This document shows positions 52,018-61,737 of a DNA stretch of 64,000 nucleotides, in pieces (position 1 is the first letter of the stretch; every line of letters starts with the position of its first letter). A program made the translations under genes and the position numbers. Location: assembly GCA_021806005.1 (NCBI GenBank), contig JAJZDM010000003.1, forward strand, positions 35,979-99,978, written 5' to 3'. Under the pieces are notes generated by a model, which was not told the DNA's origin, did no database searches, and was given only the letters and a program-made list of their open reading frames with translations. This DNA is from Acidobacteriota bacterium. Lineage in GTDB: Bacteria > Acidobacteriota > Terriglobia > Terriglobales > Acidobacteriaceae.

Positions 52018-52428
52018 ATGCTCGCTCCCAGCGCCTTCACCCACACCAGCCCAGAACTCCTCCCCATCCTCCAGGATCTCCGCAGCCGCGAACCCATCTT
52101 CCATCGCCCCGGCGAGCCCACTACCATGGCACCCACCTACTGGGAGGTGGGCGCCTCCGGCCGCCGCTACAGCCGCCAGTTCATCCTGAAACACCTCGCA
52201 GCGTCTCCGCCCCTCGACGCTCTTCAGGCCGGCTGGAAGACCTCCGACCACGCCGTCGTGCGCCTGAGCGCGGACACGTTTCTCTTCACCTACACCCTCC
52301 AGCAGCCCCAGCGCCTGACCCGCCGCGCAACAATCTGGCAACAAACTCCATCCGGCTGGCAGGTTCTGTTTCACCAGGGCACAATCGTCACCACCGATCA
52401 GGATGATGTCGCGCCCAGGCAATCATGA
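52018..52428 (+). CDS. DUF4440/NTF2-like small protein
   Basis: This 136-residue soluble protein has the shape of the DUF4440/SnoaL-like (NTF2) superfamily. It begins with a helix ('SPELLPILQDLRSREPIFHR'), has a conserved 'YWEVGASGRRYSRQFILKHL', and ends with strands ('ATIWQQTPSGWQVLFHQGT'). The role is unknown; such proteins may bind small molecules. The track ORF begins at 51343, but ATG 52018 starts the conserved domain and leaves room for the divergent rlmN promoter. It overlaps the M16 gene start region by about 26 bp. Confidence 0.78.
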   Translation: MLAPSAFTHTSPELLPILQDLRSREPIFHRPGEPTTMAPTYWEVGASGRRYSRQFILKHLAASPPLDALQAGWKTSDHAVVRLSADTFLFTYTLQQPQRLTRRATIWQQTPSGWQVLFHQGTIVTTDQDDVAPRQS

Positions 52429-53770
52429 AACAATGGGCGGGATGCCCATCTCCGTTCCCGTCGCCGAGAATGCGACCGTCTCCGCCTCCGCTCCTCACCT
52501 GCGTGACATTCGCACCACCACCCTCCCCAACGGCCTCCTGGTTCTCACCGAGCGCATGCCCCATCTGCGCTCCATCGCCATGGGTGTCTGGATCGATTGC
52601 GGCTCCCGCGATGAACCCCTGGAGGTCAATGGCATCTCCCACTTCATCGAACACATGGTCTTCAAGGGAACCACGACGCGCTCCGCCCAGCAGTTCGCCC
52701 GCGAGGTGGACGCCATCGGAGGCAATCTGGACGCCTTCACCGGCAAGGAGACCATCTGCTTCAGCATCAAGCTCCTGGACCAGAACCTGCCTGCTGCGCT
52801 GGATCTGCTGACAGACCTGGTGCTCCACCCCACCTTCACACCGGAGGACATCACACGGGAGCAGGGCGTCATCCTGGAAGAGATCAAGATGGACGAGGAC
52901 AACCCCGACTACCTGGTCCACGAACTCTTTACCCGGAACTTCTGGCCCGAAGATGCTCTGGGCCGTCCCATCCTTGGAACCGCGGCCTCTGTCGCCAGCT
53001 TCACCGAACTCATTGTGCGCTCCGAGTACTCCCGTCGCTTTACCCCGGCCAACATGGTCTTCTCCGCGGCGGGCAACCTTCACCACGATGAATTTGTGGA
53101 CCGGGTTGCAGCCTGCTTCGCCTCCCTGGCCCCAGGCTCCGGAGAAAAGATGGCGCGCGCTCAGGCTCCGCAGACATCACCCCACATCACCCTTAAGCGG
53201 AAGAAGTCCCTGGAGCAGGTGCAACTCTGCCTGGCCGTTCCCGCGCCTCCTGTGGCCTCGCCCCTGCGCTACACCGCCTATCTGATGAACTCGATCCTGG
53301 GTGGCGGCATGAGTTCGCGGCTCTTCCAATCCATCCGCGAGGATCGCGGCCTGGCCTACAGCATCTACTCCGAACTCAATCCCTTCCGCGACACCGGGTC
53401 CCTGGCCGTCTATGCGGGCTGCTCGCCGGCGAACACCCGCCAGGTGCTGGACCTCACCCTGGCCGAACTCAACCGCATCCAGCAACAGCCCGTAACCCGC
53501 GAGGAACTCCAGCGCACCAAGTCGCAGTTCAAGGGCAACATGGTTCTGGGCCTGGAGACCTCCGGCTCCCGCATGTCCTCGCTCGCCCGTCAGCAGATGT
53601 ACTGGGGCCGTTTCTTTTCGCTGGATGAAATCACCGCAGCAATCGACGCGGTGACGGCAGAGGATGTCCAGATGCTGGCCGGCCAACTCCTCCAACCCGG
53701 ACACATGGCACTGACGTTGCTGGGCAACGTTGGCCCGATGAAGCTCACCCGTGCCGACCTCGGGTGCTAG
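52403..53770 (+). CDS. M16-family zinc metallopeptidase (pitrilysin/processing protease type)
   Basis: This 455-residue peptidase has the inverted zinc motif HxxEH in 'HFIEHMVFKGT', with the distal Glu in the downstream 'EEIKMDEDNPDYLVHELF'. A second inactive half-domain follows ('GGGMSSRLFQSIREDRGLAY'). It resembles the single-chain YmxG/MPP-beta group that degrades or processes peptides. The ATG at 52403 is the track start; ATGs at 52430 and 52439 are equally possible, and no ribosome site decides it. It follows the DUF4440 gene with overlap, suggesting coupling. No signal peptide is seen. Confidence 0.92.
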   Translation: MMSRPGNHETMGGMPISVPVAENATVSASAPHLRDIRTTTLPNGLLVLTERMPHLRSIAMGVWIDCGSRDEPLEVNGISHFIEHMVFKGTTTRSAQQFAREVDAIGGNLDAFTGKETICFSIKLLDQNLPAALDLLTDLVLHPTFTPEDITREQGVILEEIKMDEDNPDYLVHELFTRNFWPEDALGRPILGTAASVASFTELIVRSEYSRRFTPANMVFSAAGNLHHDEFVDRVAACFASLAPGSGEKMARAQAPQTSPHITLKRKKSLEQVQLCLAVPAPPVASPLRYTAYLMNSILGGGMSSRLFQSIREDRGLAYSIYSELNPFRDTGSLAVYAGCSPANTRQVLDLTLAELNRIQQQPVTREELQRTKSQFKGNMVLGLETSGSRMSSLARQQMYWGRFFSLDEITAAIDAVTAEDVQMLAGQLLQPGHMALTLLGNVGPMKLTRADLGC

Positions 53771-53919
53771 TGGGCGATCTCCGGCCAACGGACCTCCACC
53801 ATCCCTGCGGATAGCTCCCGCGGATAGTCAGATGAGGAGATGCTGTCATCGCGACACCGGAAACGTCTATACTTTGAATCTGGAAAATCTGAGCGCACGT
53901 CCGGCTCTGCGAGGCATGC

Positions 53920-54423
53920 ATGAACACTCCGAACCATCGTCACGAATCCGGCTTCACGCTGGTTGAACTGCTGATCGTCATGTCAGTGATTCTGATCCTG
54001 CTGACACTGGCGATCCCCGCCATGCAGTCGGTGATTCGCCGCGGCAACGAGACCTCGGCCATCACCAGCCTGCGCATGCTCAATGAGATGGAAGGCCAGT
54101 ATGACTCCACCTATCCCGACCACGGCTTCGCCTGTTCGCTGACCGCACTGGGAGGCAAGATCGGCTCCGGACCACCCACCGCCGAGGCGGCGCAACTGAT
54201 CCCCGATGACCTTGCCAGCGGCCACAAGGCAGGCTACACGTTTACCGTGAGCAACTGCGCCAAGACCACCATCAATAACGTGGATCAGTACAACAGCTAT
54301 CAGATCACCGCCGTGCCCAACTCCGTAGGACATAGTGGTAACCGCGGCTTCTGCACCGACGAGAACGGCGAGATCCGCTACGACCCCAAGGGCGGCACCA
54401 ACTGCACGGAACTGCTGCAGTAG
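53920..54423 (+). CDS. Type IV pilin-like / pseudopilin protein
   Basis: This 167-residue prepilin has a short basic leader and the cleavage and N-methylation site 'GFTLVELLIVMSVILILL' (cut after Gly, Glu at +5). The C-terminal globular part has four cysteines that may form disulfides. It could be a major or minor pilin, or a type II secretion pseudopilin; no pilus assembly genes are nearby. ATG 53920 gives the leader. A strong intrinsic terminator follows directly, so the gene ends a single-gene transcript. Confidence 0.92.
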   Translation: MNTPNHRHESGFTLVELLIVMSVILILLTLAIPAMQSVIRRGNETSAITSLRMLNEMEGQYDSTYPDHGFACSLTALGGKIGSGPPTAEAAQLIPDDLASGHKAGYTFTVSNCAKTTINNVDQYNSYQITAVPNSVGHSGNRGFCTDENGEIRYDPKGGTNCTELLQ

Positions 54424-54447
54424 AACTGCTGACCGCTTCGAGCACCC

Positions 54448-54478
54448 GAGGCCGCCCACGGGCGGCCTCTCTACTTTT
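54448..54478 (+). terminator. Rho-independent terminator after the pilin gene
   Basis: GAGGCCGCC pairs with GGCGGCCTC (9 bp, perfect, four-base loop CACG), followed by TCTACTTTT. It lies 25 bp after the stop codon. Confidence 0.85.
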
Positions 54479-54783
54479 GCCCCACAGAGTTCATCGTGCC
54501 GGCGGTGGTCTTCAAAGCCTCCCAATCGATAAGCCGCTGCCGCCCGCCACGAGTAGAGACTCCACACCCCCCGCAGTCGATCGCCGCTTCCATTGGATTC
54601 CACTCAAAACGGCTCGTCAGAGCCTGCTGCAAACGGCAAACCGCTCTTTCCGCATCTAACTTCTCTTTGACTCGCTGGCGTCCTGGCGATGATCTAATGA
54701 CCAGAGCGAGTTCGACATCCCGAGCCGCCCAATCTGGTTTGCGGCTCGTCCGGTTCACGCCCAACCATCAGGAGAGGAAGTAC

Positions 54784-56415
54784 ATGACGGATCAAATCAC
54801 TCCCCTGGCCTCCCGGCCAGCCTGGAAGGCCCTTCAACAACACGCTGAAACGCTTCGTCCCCAGCATCTGCGCGAGATCTTCCAAGCCGACCCCACGCGC
54901 GGTGAACGCTTCACCGCCCAGGCCTGCGGCCTCTTCCTGGACTACTCCAAGAACCGCATCACGGACGAAACATTGAGACTCCTCATCGAGTTGGCCAAAG
55001 AGTCCGGGTTGCGCGAGCGCGCCGAGGCCATGTTTACCGGGGAGAAGATCAATACCACCGAGAATCGCGCCGTCCTCCATGTGGCCTTGCGTGCTCCCCG
55101 ATCGGAGTCCATCCTCGTCGACGGGGAGGATGTCGTGCCGGGCGTTCATCAGGTTCTGGACAAGATGGCCGCCTTCGCCGAACAGGTGCGCTCCGGCGCA
55201 TGGCTCGGATACACCGGAAAGCCCATACGGAATGTCATCAACATCGGCATCGGCGGCTCTGACCTGGGACCGGTGATGGCCTACGAGGCCCTCCGCCATT
55301 ACTCCCAGCGCGACCTCAACTTCCGCTTCGTCTCCAACGTGGACAGCACCGACTTCGCGGAAGCCGTGCACGAACTCAACCCGGAAGAGACCCTGTTCCT
55401 CGTAGCCTCCAAGACCTTCACAACCCTTGAGACCATGACCAACGCCCACTCTGCCCGGGCCTGGACACTGGGACAACTCAAGCAGACTGAGGCGATCGCA
55501 CGCCACTTTGTGGCCATCTCCACCAACGCAGAAGCCGTATCGAACTTCGGCATCGATACCGCCAACATGTTCGGCTTCTGGGACTGGGTGGGCGGCCGCT
55601 ACTCCATGGACTCCGCGATCGGCCTCTCCACCATGATCGCCATCGGTCCGGAGAACTTCCGCGCCATGCTGGACGGCTTCCACGCCATGGACGTCCACTT
55701 TCGGACAGCCCCGCTGGAGCAGAACCTTCCGGTTCTGCTTGGACTGCTTGCTGTCTGGTACAACGATTTCTTCAACGCCCAGACCGTCGCCATCCTGCCC
55801 TACGAGCAGTACCTGAAGCGCTTCCCTGCCTACCTGCAGCAACTCACCATGGAGTCCAACGGCAAGCACGTCAGCCTCAACGGCACACCGGTAACCACCG
55901 ATACCGGGCCAATCTACTGGGGTGAGCCCGGAACCAACGGTCAACACTCCTTCTACCAGCTCATTCACCAGGGAACCCGCCTGATTCCCTGCGACTTTAT
56001 CGGCTTCTACAAGAGCATCAACCCTCTGGGCCGGCATCACGACATGCTGATGGCCAACGTCTTCGCCCAGGCCGAGGCGCTGGCCTTCGGCAAAACCGCC
56101 GCCGAGGTTCGCGCCGAAGGTGTTGCGGAGGCACTGGTTCCCCACAAGGTCTTCGAGGGCAACCGCCCCTCCAACACCCTGCTGGCAGAACGCCTCACCC
56201 CCTATACCCTGGGTACGCTGGTTGCGCTTTACGAGCACTCTGTCTTTACCCAGGGTGCGATCTGGTCTATCGACTCCTTCGACCAGTGGGGCGTAGAACT
56301 TGGCAAAGTGCTGGCCACGCGGATCCTGGGGGAGATTGAGTCAGCCTCCGAACCACCCCTGGCTCACGACACATCCACCTCGAATCTGATTCGGCTCTAT
56401 CGCAGCCACAAATAG
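54784..56415 (+). CDS. pgi: Glucose-6-phosphate isomerase
   Basis: The enzyme interconverts glucose-6-phosphate and fructose-6-phosphate. Its 543 residues carry '[12 protein letters not shown]', '[13 protein letters not shown]', '[13 protein letters not shown]' and '[19 protein letters not shown]' (catalytic Glu/His region), plus the C-terminal 'QWGVELGK'. ATG 54784 is preceded by 'GAGAGGAAG'; the track's longer start at 54496 reads through non-coding sequence. It has no obvious operon partner. Confidence 0.97.
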   Translation: MTDQITPLASRPAWKALQQHAETLRPQHLREIFQADPTRGERFTAQACGLFLDYSKNRITDETLRLLIELAKESGLRERAEAMFTGEKINTTENRAVLHVALRAPRSESILVDGEDVVPGVHQVLDKMAAFAEQVRSGAWLGYTGKPIRNVINIGIGGSDLGPVMAYEALRHYSQRDLNFRFVSNVDSTDFAEAVHELNPEETLFLVASKTFTTLETMTNAHSARAWTLGQLKQTEAIARHFVAISTNAEAVSNFGIDTANMFGFWDWVGGRYSMDSAIGLSTMIAIGPENFRAMLDGFHAMDVHFRTAPLEQNLPVLLGLLAVWYNDFFNAQTVAILPYEQYLKRFPAYLQQLTMESNGKHVSLNGTPVTTDTGPIYWGEPGTNGQHSFYQLIHQGTRLIPCDFIGFYKSINPLGRHHDMLMANVFAQAEALAFGKTAAEVRAEGVAEALVPHKVFEGNRPSNTLLAERLTPYTLGTLVALYEHSVFTQGAIWSIDSFDQWGVELGKVLATRILGEIESASEPPLAHDTSTSNLIRLYRSHK

Positions 56416-56472
56416 AGGAATTCTCCGCGAAGATCACCCCATTGAGACGATTACCGATACTTCCCACGAGTG

Positions 56473-56507
56473 ACTTGCCGTATATCGGACACAAGTACAA
56501 GGCAAGT
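56473..56507. promoter_or_regulatory. Inverted repeat before the IclR gene (possible operator)
   Basis: ACTTGCC (56473-56479) and GGCAAGT (56501-56507) form a spaced inverted repeat with 21 bases between. It lies about 120 bp before the iclR-family start, where such regulators usually bind for self-control. This is a positional inference. Confidence 0.4.
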
Positions 56508-56552
56508 TATTGCATGGAAACGATCGTGCGTTTATCGTAGAAACTGAGCGGC

Positions 56553-56583
56553 AATCGCCTGGGTTCCTGAGTCCCAGGCGGTT
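56553..56583 (+). other. Strong hairpin in the iclR leader
   Basis: AATCGCCTGGG pairs with CCCAGGCGGTT (11 bp with one G-T pair), with the loop TTCCTGAGT. There is no T-run. It lies between pgi and the IclR-type gene and may act as a leader structure or a weak end signal for pgi. Confidence 0.5.
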
Positions 56584-56624
56584 GCCTCGCCCAGAACACT
56601 CGGAGTATCTCGAGGAGGTCTCGT

Positions 56625-57464
56625 TTGTCACCCGCCGCCGCAACCGCTTCACCCGCACCTCCTGCCAAAGCCAAGATTCTTCCCGGTGTAGCCCTTGACT
56701 CCTACACCGGTGACCCAAACTTCATGGCCTCCTTGGCCCGGGGCCTGGTGGTGATCGAAGCCTTCACACCGCAGACGCCACAGATGACCATCTCGCAGCT
56801 CTCCCTGCGCACCGGCCTCTCCCGAGCGGCTGTACGCCGTTGCCTTTATACACTCGTCAAGCTTGGCTTCGCCGGCGCCGATGAATCCCAGCGCTACTCC
56901 CTGCGTCCCAAGATGCTCTCCCTGGCCAACACCTACACGGCCTCCAGCACACTGGCCAACGCCGCGCAACCGGTTCTGGAGCGCATGTCCAACACCTACC
57001 ACGAGAGCTTCTCCGTGGCCACGCTGGACGGCGACCAGATTGTCTACATCGCTCGCAGCAGCGTTACCCGCGTAATGTCCGTCGACCTGCACATCGGCTC
57101 ACGCCTCCCGGCCTTTTGCACCAGCATGGGCCGCGTCCTCCTCGCCTACCTTCCCCAGGACCAGCTTGAGGCCACACTCTCCCGTCTGGTTCTTACCCAG
57201 TACACACCCCGGACCATCAACTCCATCGACAAGCTCCGCCTGGCGCTGCGCAACGTGCGTCGCAACGGCTACGCCCTGGTGGATCAGGAGTATGAGATCG
57301 GTCTCCGCTCCATCGCGGTACCCATATACGCAGGAAACGGCCGCGTGGTCGCCGTGGTCAACCTGAGCGGCCACGCCCCCCGCATCCCCATGCTGGAGAT
57401 GCAGACTCGCTTTCTGCCTCCGCTGCGCGCCGCTGCCGCTGAACTGAGCGTCTTTCTGCGCTAA
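56625..57464 (+). CDS. IclR-family transcriptional regulator
   Basis: This DNA-binding regulator of 279 residues has an N-terminal winged helix ('MTISQLSLRTGLSRAAVRRC') and a GAF-like effector domain ('HIGSRLPAFCTSMGRVLLAY', 'GYALVDQEYEIGLRSIAVP'). It resembles the PcaR/PobR/PcaU group that controls aromatic-acid breakdown, but no such genes are near. TTG 56625 is used because 'GAGGAGGT' lies five bases upstream. The effector is unknown. Confidence 0.92.
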   Translation: MSPAAATASPAPPAKAKILPGVALDSYTGDPNFMASLARGLVVIEAFTPQTPQMTISQLSLRTGLSRAAVRRCLYTLVKLGFAGADESQRYSLRPKMLSLANTYTASSTLANAAQPVLERMSNTYHESFSVATLDGDQIVYIARSSVTRVMSVDLHIGSRLPAFCTSMGRVLLAYLPQDQLEATLSRLVLTQYTPRTINSIDKLRLALRNVRRNGYALVDQEYEIGLRSIAVPIYAGNGRVVAVVNLSGHAPRIPMLEMQTRFLPPLRAAAAELSVFLR

Positions 57465-57488
57465 AGCATCTTCAGTGCAGGTGTACCC

Positions 57489-57514
57489 AACGCCTCGATC
57501 TTGATGGGCGTTTT
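57489..57514 (+). terminator. Possible intrinsic terminator after the IclR gene
   Basis: AACGCC (57489-57494) pairs with GGCGTT (57507-57512), followed by a short TTTT. The stem is only 6 bp with a 12-base loop, so the call is tentative. Confidence 0.4.
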
Positions 57515-58107
57515 CCCCCAATGAAAACGCCACATTAAGCCCTCTTCGGGACACCCATCCAAACTGAAAATGCTATAGAAGCGGTGCCCCGCAGGGGTGA
57601 CGTGGGACACCGAAATGAATGAGCGCAATGGATGAGCGCACACCGGCAGACTCGCCTGCTGGAGTGCCAAAACGCCACAGCATGCCCTCCCCGGCAGTCC
57701 CGGCGCCGAAAAGACGTCTCACCGCCTGGCGCTGTTCGGCAGCTCCCTGACCCAACGCCCTCCACCGTACGAACTTCTGCCCACTCCGACCTTGTTCACT
57801 TCGGGGAAGATCCAGCACGCGTGGACCTGTCTCGCCGCAGCGCACAGAATCACCGCTGCCACCTGTCAGCGGTGCCACTTTTCACGAACAGATAGCGTCT
57901 ATCCAGATGTGCTCAACCTTCCATGCCGCAGCGATCTTCCTATCACCAAGACCCTGTCGTCAGATACAGCCGGAAGAGATCGTTGGCAATTCACCTTTGG
58001 CCGCCATGGAAACCGGGAGAAGCACCGATGCAGAACGGATAAAAGACAGTTAATTCAGTATGATCCGGGCTTAAGCCCCCTAGCCGGAGGGTAGTAGAAT
58101 CAGCGCA
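57515..58107. other. Gene-poor gap with a palindromic element
   Basis: About 590 bp with no convincing gene; the ORFs on both strands have poor start sites. It holds an imperfect palindrome, GGTGCCCC (57583-57590) with GGGACACC (57604-57611). 'GGGACACC' also recurs at 57548, so this may be part of a dispersed intergenic repeat. GGGCTTAAGCCC (58067-58078) is a perfect 12-bp palindrome about 30 bp before the next gene. Confidence 0.45.
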
Positions 58108-59370
58108 ATGTTACTCACAACCAGGTGTCGCACCATAGCCATCGTGTTCTGGCTTTGTGCCTTCGTCACCATTCCGATATGGACCCGGACGGATCAAGCC
58201 GGTTATGACATCGTGTTCTATCACAACGCGATCACCTCGCTCCGCGCCGGTCACGACCCCTACCTGGATGCCATACAGCGCCAGCAGACCTTTCACCAGA
58301 CTCTCGCCCAGCATCCCGACGCCTACCCACCCTGCAGCTACGTTTACTCGCCGATTACGCTTCCGCTTCTGCGTCTAATTGGCCTTCTCCCCGAGGGATT
58401 GGCCTACACCCTCTACTGGCTCATTCTGGTCGCTGGCGTCTTCGCCGTTCTTTGGGTAACCACCAGCGCCCGGGAGCAGACGGAACGCACCTTCATTACC
58501 CTGGTTGCTCCGCTGGCCGCCTTCTGCCCCGGCCTGCTGGCGCATGACACCATTCTGAGCGGGAATGTAGCCTTTATCCTTTATGCCCTGATCCTGCTCG
58601 GAGCCGCCTATGGCTGGCGGCATGGGATCTGGCGCTGGTGTTACCTTGCTATCTTCATCGCATCCTGCTTCAAGCCGCCGTTGCTGACACTGCTGGCCAT
58701 CCCCTTGTTCTCCTCCCGCCGCCCGTGGCTGCCGGTTGGCGCCACAGCCGCTCTGGGCCTGGGAGTCTTCGCAATACAGTCCCGCCTGCTACCCACGCTC
58801 TTCCTTCACTTTTTGCAGGCCGTGCAACTGCAGTTCACCTACAACCACGACTTCGGCTCCAGCCCCGCCGGCATCTTCAGCGATCTGCTGGTTCACTACG
58901 GCCGATCGTACATGCCGGCTTCAGTCGTCTTTTACATGCTCTACGCCGCCGTCATCGTCGGCCTGCTCTTCCATCTCTCCCGCCAATATCTGGCCGGCAG
59001 GCTCACCCTGCAGCAGTGGATGCCCGTTCTGCTGATCGGCGCCATCCTGCTCAACCCGCGCATCATGGAGTATGACGCGGCTCCCCTGGCGATTCCCATG
59101 GCTCTGGTCGCCTGGCGGTTCTTTACCCGCCATGGCGTCACCGCCCGCGCTGTCATCACCTATCTGGGCGCCTTTCTGCTCGCCAATCTGATCGCCGTGA
59201 ACCTCCACGACGCATGGAAGCCGACAGAGTGCCTTCTGTTGACCACCATCTTCTCCACTGGAGTCTGGAGTCTGCTGCAGCAGGCCGAAGCCGCCATCCC
59301 TCTGGCGCGAATCGATCGAACGGAAGCACTCGAGGAGCCGAACCCAGATCAGGATCTGGTCCCCGCCTGA
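58108..59370 (+). CDS. GT87-like (DUF2029) membrane glycosyltransferase
   Basis: This is a polytopic membrane protein of 420 residues with about ten helices, resembling the DUF2029/GT87 polyprenol-phosphate-mannose-dependent mannosyltransferases. After the first helix it has an Asp-containing loop ('QAGYDIVFYHNAITSLRAGH') followed by 'DPYLD' and 'YVYSPITLPLLRLIGLLP', the usual order. 'FIASCFKPPLLTLLAIPLF' is the conserved Lys-Pro helix. Acceptor and sugar are unknown. ATG 58108 opens the first helix. No neighbour explains its role. Confidence 0.82.
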   Translation: MLLTTRCRTIAIVFWLCAFVTIPIWTRTDQAGYDIVFYHNAITSLRAGHDPYLDAIQRQQTFHQTLAQHPDAYPPCSYVYSPITLPLLRLIGLLPEGLAYTLYWLILVAGVFAVLWVTTSAREQTERTFITLVAPLAAFCPGLLAHDTILSGNVAFILYALILLGAAYGWRHGIWRWCYLAIFIASCFKPPLLTLLAIPLFSSRRPWLPVGATAALGLGVFAIQSRLLPTLFLHFLQAVQLQFTYNHDFGSSPAGIFSDLLVHYGRSYMPASVVFYMLYAAVIVGLLFHLSRQYLAGRLTLQQWMPVLLIGAILLNPRIMEYDAAPLAIPMALVAWRFFTRHGVTARAVITYLGAFLLANLIAVNLHDAWKPTECLLLTTIFSTGVWSLLQQAEAAIPLARIDRTEALEEPNPDQDLVPA

Positions 59371-59736
59371 CCGTCATCTTCCCGATCTCGTTCAGAGCCG
59401 TCACTGCCGCAGCGTCTTTGCCCAGGGAGCCTCTCCTGCGACTGTCGTCGCGGTGCTCATCCCGGCGATGCTCGTCTGGAATCAGCCTCTTGCCGGCCGG
59501 TTTCGCCACCGGATCCGGGCGTCCATCCATTCGCTTGATACCCGATCCTCGCACCTGGATACCCGCAGGAAATCCTTGTCCTCAAAAGCGGAGCAGATCC
59601 CCCTCCGCCCGCTCCCCGCTCCGGCATCCACGCCTCGCCATTACAAATGTCTTACACACGGCGGTCTGGCGCCCGAGTATCGTGAGCAACAGGACGAGGA
59701 AAAGTCCAACTTACTCCCAAGGACGATATCCCCAGA
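59371..59736. other. Gap between GT87 and desaturase genes
   Basis: About 365 bp. Short ORFs on both strands overlap here, but none has a good ribosome site or a recognisable product. The desaturase promoter should lie in the 3' part. No other structure was noticed. Confidence 0.45.
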
Positions 59737-60714
59737 ATGAATTCAACCTTACTTGACGTTGAACCGGGAACCGACACCCCAGCCAGCGCTCTCCTGGCCG
59801 CTCAAGAGATCCAGCTCAAGGTCAAGCAGGACCTCCGCATGGGCCGCCAGTACCAGGAGGGCCGCGTGAATTGGATTACGGCCGTCGCCATGGGGCTGTT
59901 CCATGTCGGCGCCGTTGCAGCGCTCTTCTTCTTCTCCTGGAAGAATCTGGCCGCCTTCTGCATCATGTACTTCTTGGCCATCAACGTCGGAATTGGCATG
60001 GCCTACCATCGGCTGCTCACGCACCGCGGTTACAAAACTCCAGCGTGGCTGGAGTATCTGCTCACAACGTGCGGCTGTCTTGCCCTGGAAGGCGGTCCCA
60101 TCTTCTGGGTGGCCACCCATCGCGTCCATCACCAGAACTCCGATCAGGAGGGCGACCCGCACACCCCGCACGACGGTACCTGGTGGGCGCACGCCGGCTG
60201 GATTCTCTCCGGCCGCGCCCTGCACTCGGAGACCGCACTGCTGGGCCGCTACGCTCCGGACCTTACCCGCGACCGCGTTCACGTCTGGCTCTCCAAGTAT
60301 CACTACATCCCCCTGATCCTCACCGGTCTGGCCCAGCTCGCGCTGGGCGCCGCGCTCACCCCCAACCATCGCCTCACCGGTGCCATCGGGATGCTGCTGT
60401 GGGGAACATTCCTGCGCGTCACCCTCGGCCTCCACGCCACCTGGCTGGTTAATTCCGCAACCCATTTATGGGGCAAGCGCCGCTTTGAGACCAAGGACGA
60501 TTCGCGCAACAACTGGTGGGTCGCCCTTCTTACCGGCGGCGAAGGATGGCACAACAACCACCACGCCCATCCTGTCAGCGCCCGCCACGGCCTGGCCTGG
60601 TACGAATTCGATATCAACTACTACGGTATCTGGCTGCTATCCAAAGTCGGACTCGCCAAAAGAGTCCAGATCGCCCGCTTCGACCCGGCCGACCCCAGAC
60701 CCGCCGGAGCATAG
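59737..60714 (+). CDS. Acyl-CoA / fatty-acid desaturase (membrane, stearoyl-CoA type)
   Basis: This 325-residue integral membrane di-iron enzyme puts a double bond in acyl chains. All three histidine boxes are present: 'HRLLTHRG', 'HRVHHQNSD' and 'HNNHHAHP'. Hydrophobic segments lie around them ('FHVGAVAALFFFSW', 'LILTGLAQLALGAAL'). It would adjust membrane fluidity and needs a reductase and oxygen. ATG 59737 is the start. It is followed after 96 bp by the kinase-MarC-regulator operon, which may sense the envelope; this is inference. Confidence 0.93.
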   Translation: MNSTLLDVEPGTDTPASALLAAQEIQLKVKQDLRMGRQYQEGRVNWITAVAMGLFHVGAVAALFFFSWKNLAAFCIMYFLAINVGIGMAYHRLLTHRGYKTPAWLEYLLTTCGCLALEGGPIFWVATHRVHHQNSDQEGDPHTPHDGTWWAHAGWILSGRALHSETALLGRYAPDLTRDRVHVWLSKYHYIPLILTGLAQLALGAALTPNHRLTGAIGMLLWGTFLRVTLGLHATWLVNSATHLWGKRRFETKDDSRNNWWVALLTGGEGWHNNHHAHPVSARHGLAWYEFDINYYGIWLLSKVGLAKRVQIARFDPADPRPAGA

Positions 60715-60810
60715 AACTCAGCACAGATCACCGGCGGCGCATCTGCGCGCCGCCTTTCAGGCCCACCCGGTTCAACCGTGTGGGCCTGTTTGCTCTATGC
60801 TCAATAGTGC

Positions 60811-61737
60811 ATGAACCTTACCCGGCGCCGCGGAGCCAAAGCGTTTTTCATTACGCTGGGCGTGTGTCTTACCGCCGTGGCGGTCATCCTGAACATTACC
60901 TGGATTCATCACAACAGCCGGCGCATCGCCATCGACCTTCTGGGCGTCGTTCTCTTCTCCATCCTGATCGCCGGTCTGGTGCTCAACACCGTGTTTCTGG
61001 TTCGCGAGGTGCGCCGCAACGAGCGTCAGGACTCATTTCTCAAGGCAGTCACGCACGAGTTGAAGACTCCCATCGCCAGCATCCGGCTCTACCTGGACAC
61101 CCTGGAGCGCCATCCCGGCGACGAGCAACAACGGCAGCGCTTTTACGCCATCATGCGCGAGGACAGCGACCGTCTGCTGGCCACTGTGGAGACCGTCCTT
61201 AAAGCCGGCGAACTCGGTCAGCGCCAGCGGGTCCAGCAGCGCACCCGCATCGAGCTTTATCCCCTGGTTGCCGACTGCATCTCTACTGTGCTCACCCGTC
61301 ATCACCTGCCCCAGGAGAGCATCACCCTGGATGAGATCCCGGGCAGCGTCCGACTCTTCGTGCTGGCCAACATCGATGACCTTCGTACCGCCATCCTCAA
61401 TCTGCTGGACAATGCGGTGAAGTACTCTCCTCAGGGCATCCACATCCGCTGCAACCTGGCCATAGAACGTTACACCTGGGTGGTCCTCTCTATCTCTGAC
61501 ACTGGACTCGGCCTGCTTCCCCGGGAGCTGAAACGCATCTTCAAACGCTTCTACCGAGTTCCATCCAACGACCAGGTTAAAATCAAGGGGACTGGTCTTG
61601 GTCTCTTCCTGGTTCGCACCATCGTCCGTCAGCATGGTGGCAGCATCCACGCCAGCAGCGAGGGCCAGGGCAAGGGATGCACCTTCAAACTCAAACTTCC
61701 TCTCTTCATCGGTAACCTGCCTCCGAAAACGCCATGA
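60811..61737 (+). CDS. Membrane histidine kinase
   Basis: This is a short (308 residues) sensor kinase with two N-terminal helices ('FFITLGVCLTAVAVILN', 'LLGVVLFSILIAGLVLNTV') and almost no periplasmic domain between them. The H-box is 'AVTHELKTPIASIRLYL', with N-box 'AILNLLDNAVKYSP', 'SDTGLGL' and 'GTGLGLFLVRTIV' of the catalytic domain. The sensing part must be the membrane helices or a partner. Its stop overlaps the MarC start (ATGA), so the two are coupled. The response regulator is the third gene. Confidence 0.93.
   Translation: MNLTRRRGAKAFFITLGVCLTAVAVILNITWIHHNSRRIAIDLLGVVLFSILIAGLVLNTVFLVREVRRNERQDSFLKAVTHELKTPIASIRLYLDTLERHPGDEQQRQRFYAIMREDSDRLLATVETVLKAGELGQRQRVQQRTRIELYPLVADCISTVLTRHHLPQESITLDEIPGSVRLFVLANIDDLRTAILNLLDNAVKYSPQGIHIRCNLAIERYTWVVLSISDTGLGLLPRELKRIFKRFYRVPSNDQVKIKGTGLGLFLVRTIVRQHGGSIHASSEGQGKGCTFKLKLPLFIGNLPPKTP

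Noticed and set aside
54694-56238. 514-codon minus-strand ORF
   Set aside because: It is the antisense of pgi, which has full motif support; long antisense frames are common in GC-rich genes.
57573-57878. Short minus-strand ORF in the 57.5-58.1 kb gap
   Set aside because: No family, no ribosome site, and it covers the palindromic repeat.
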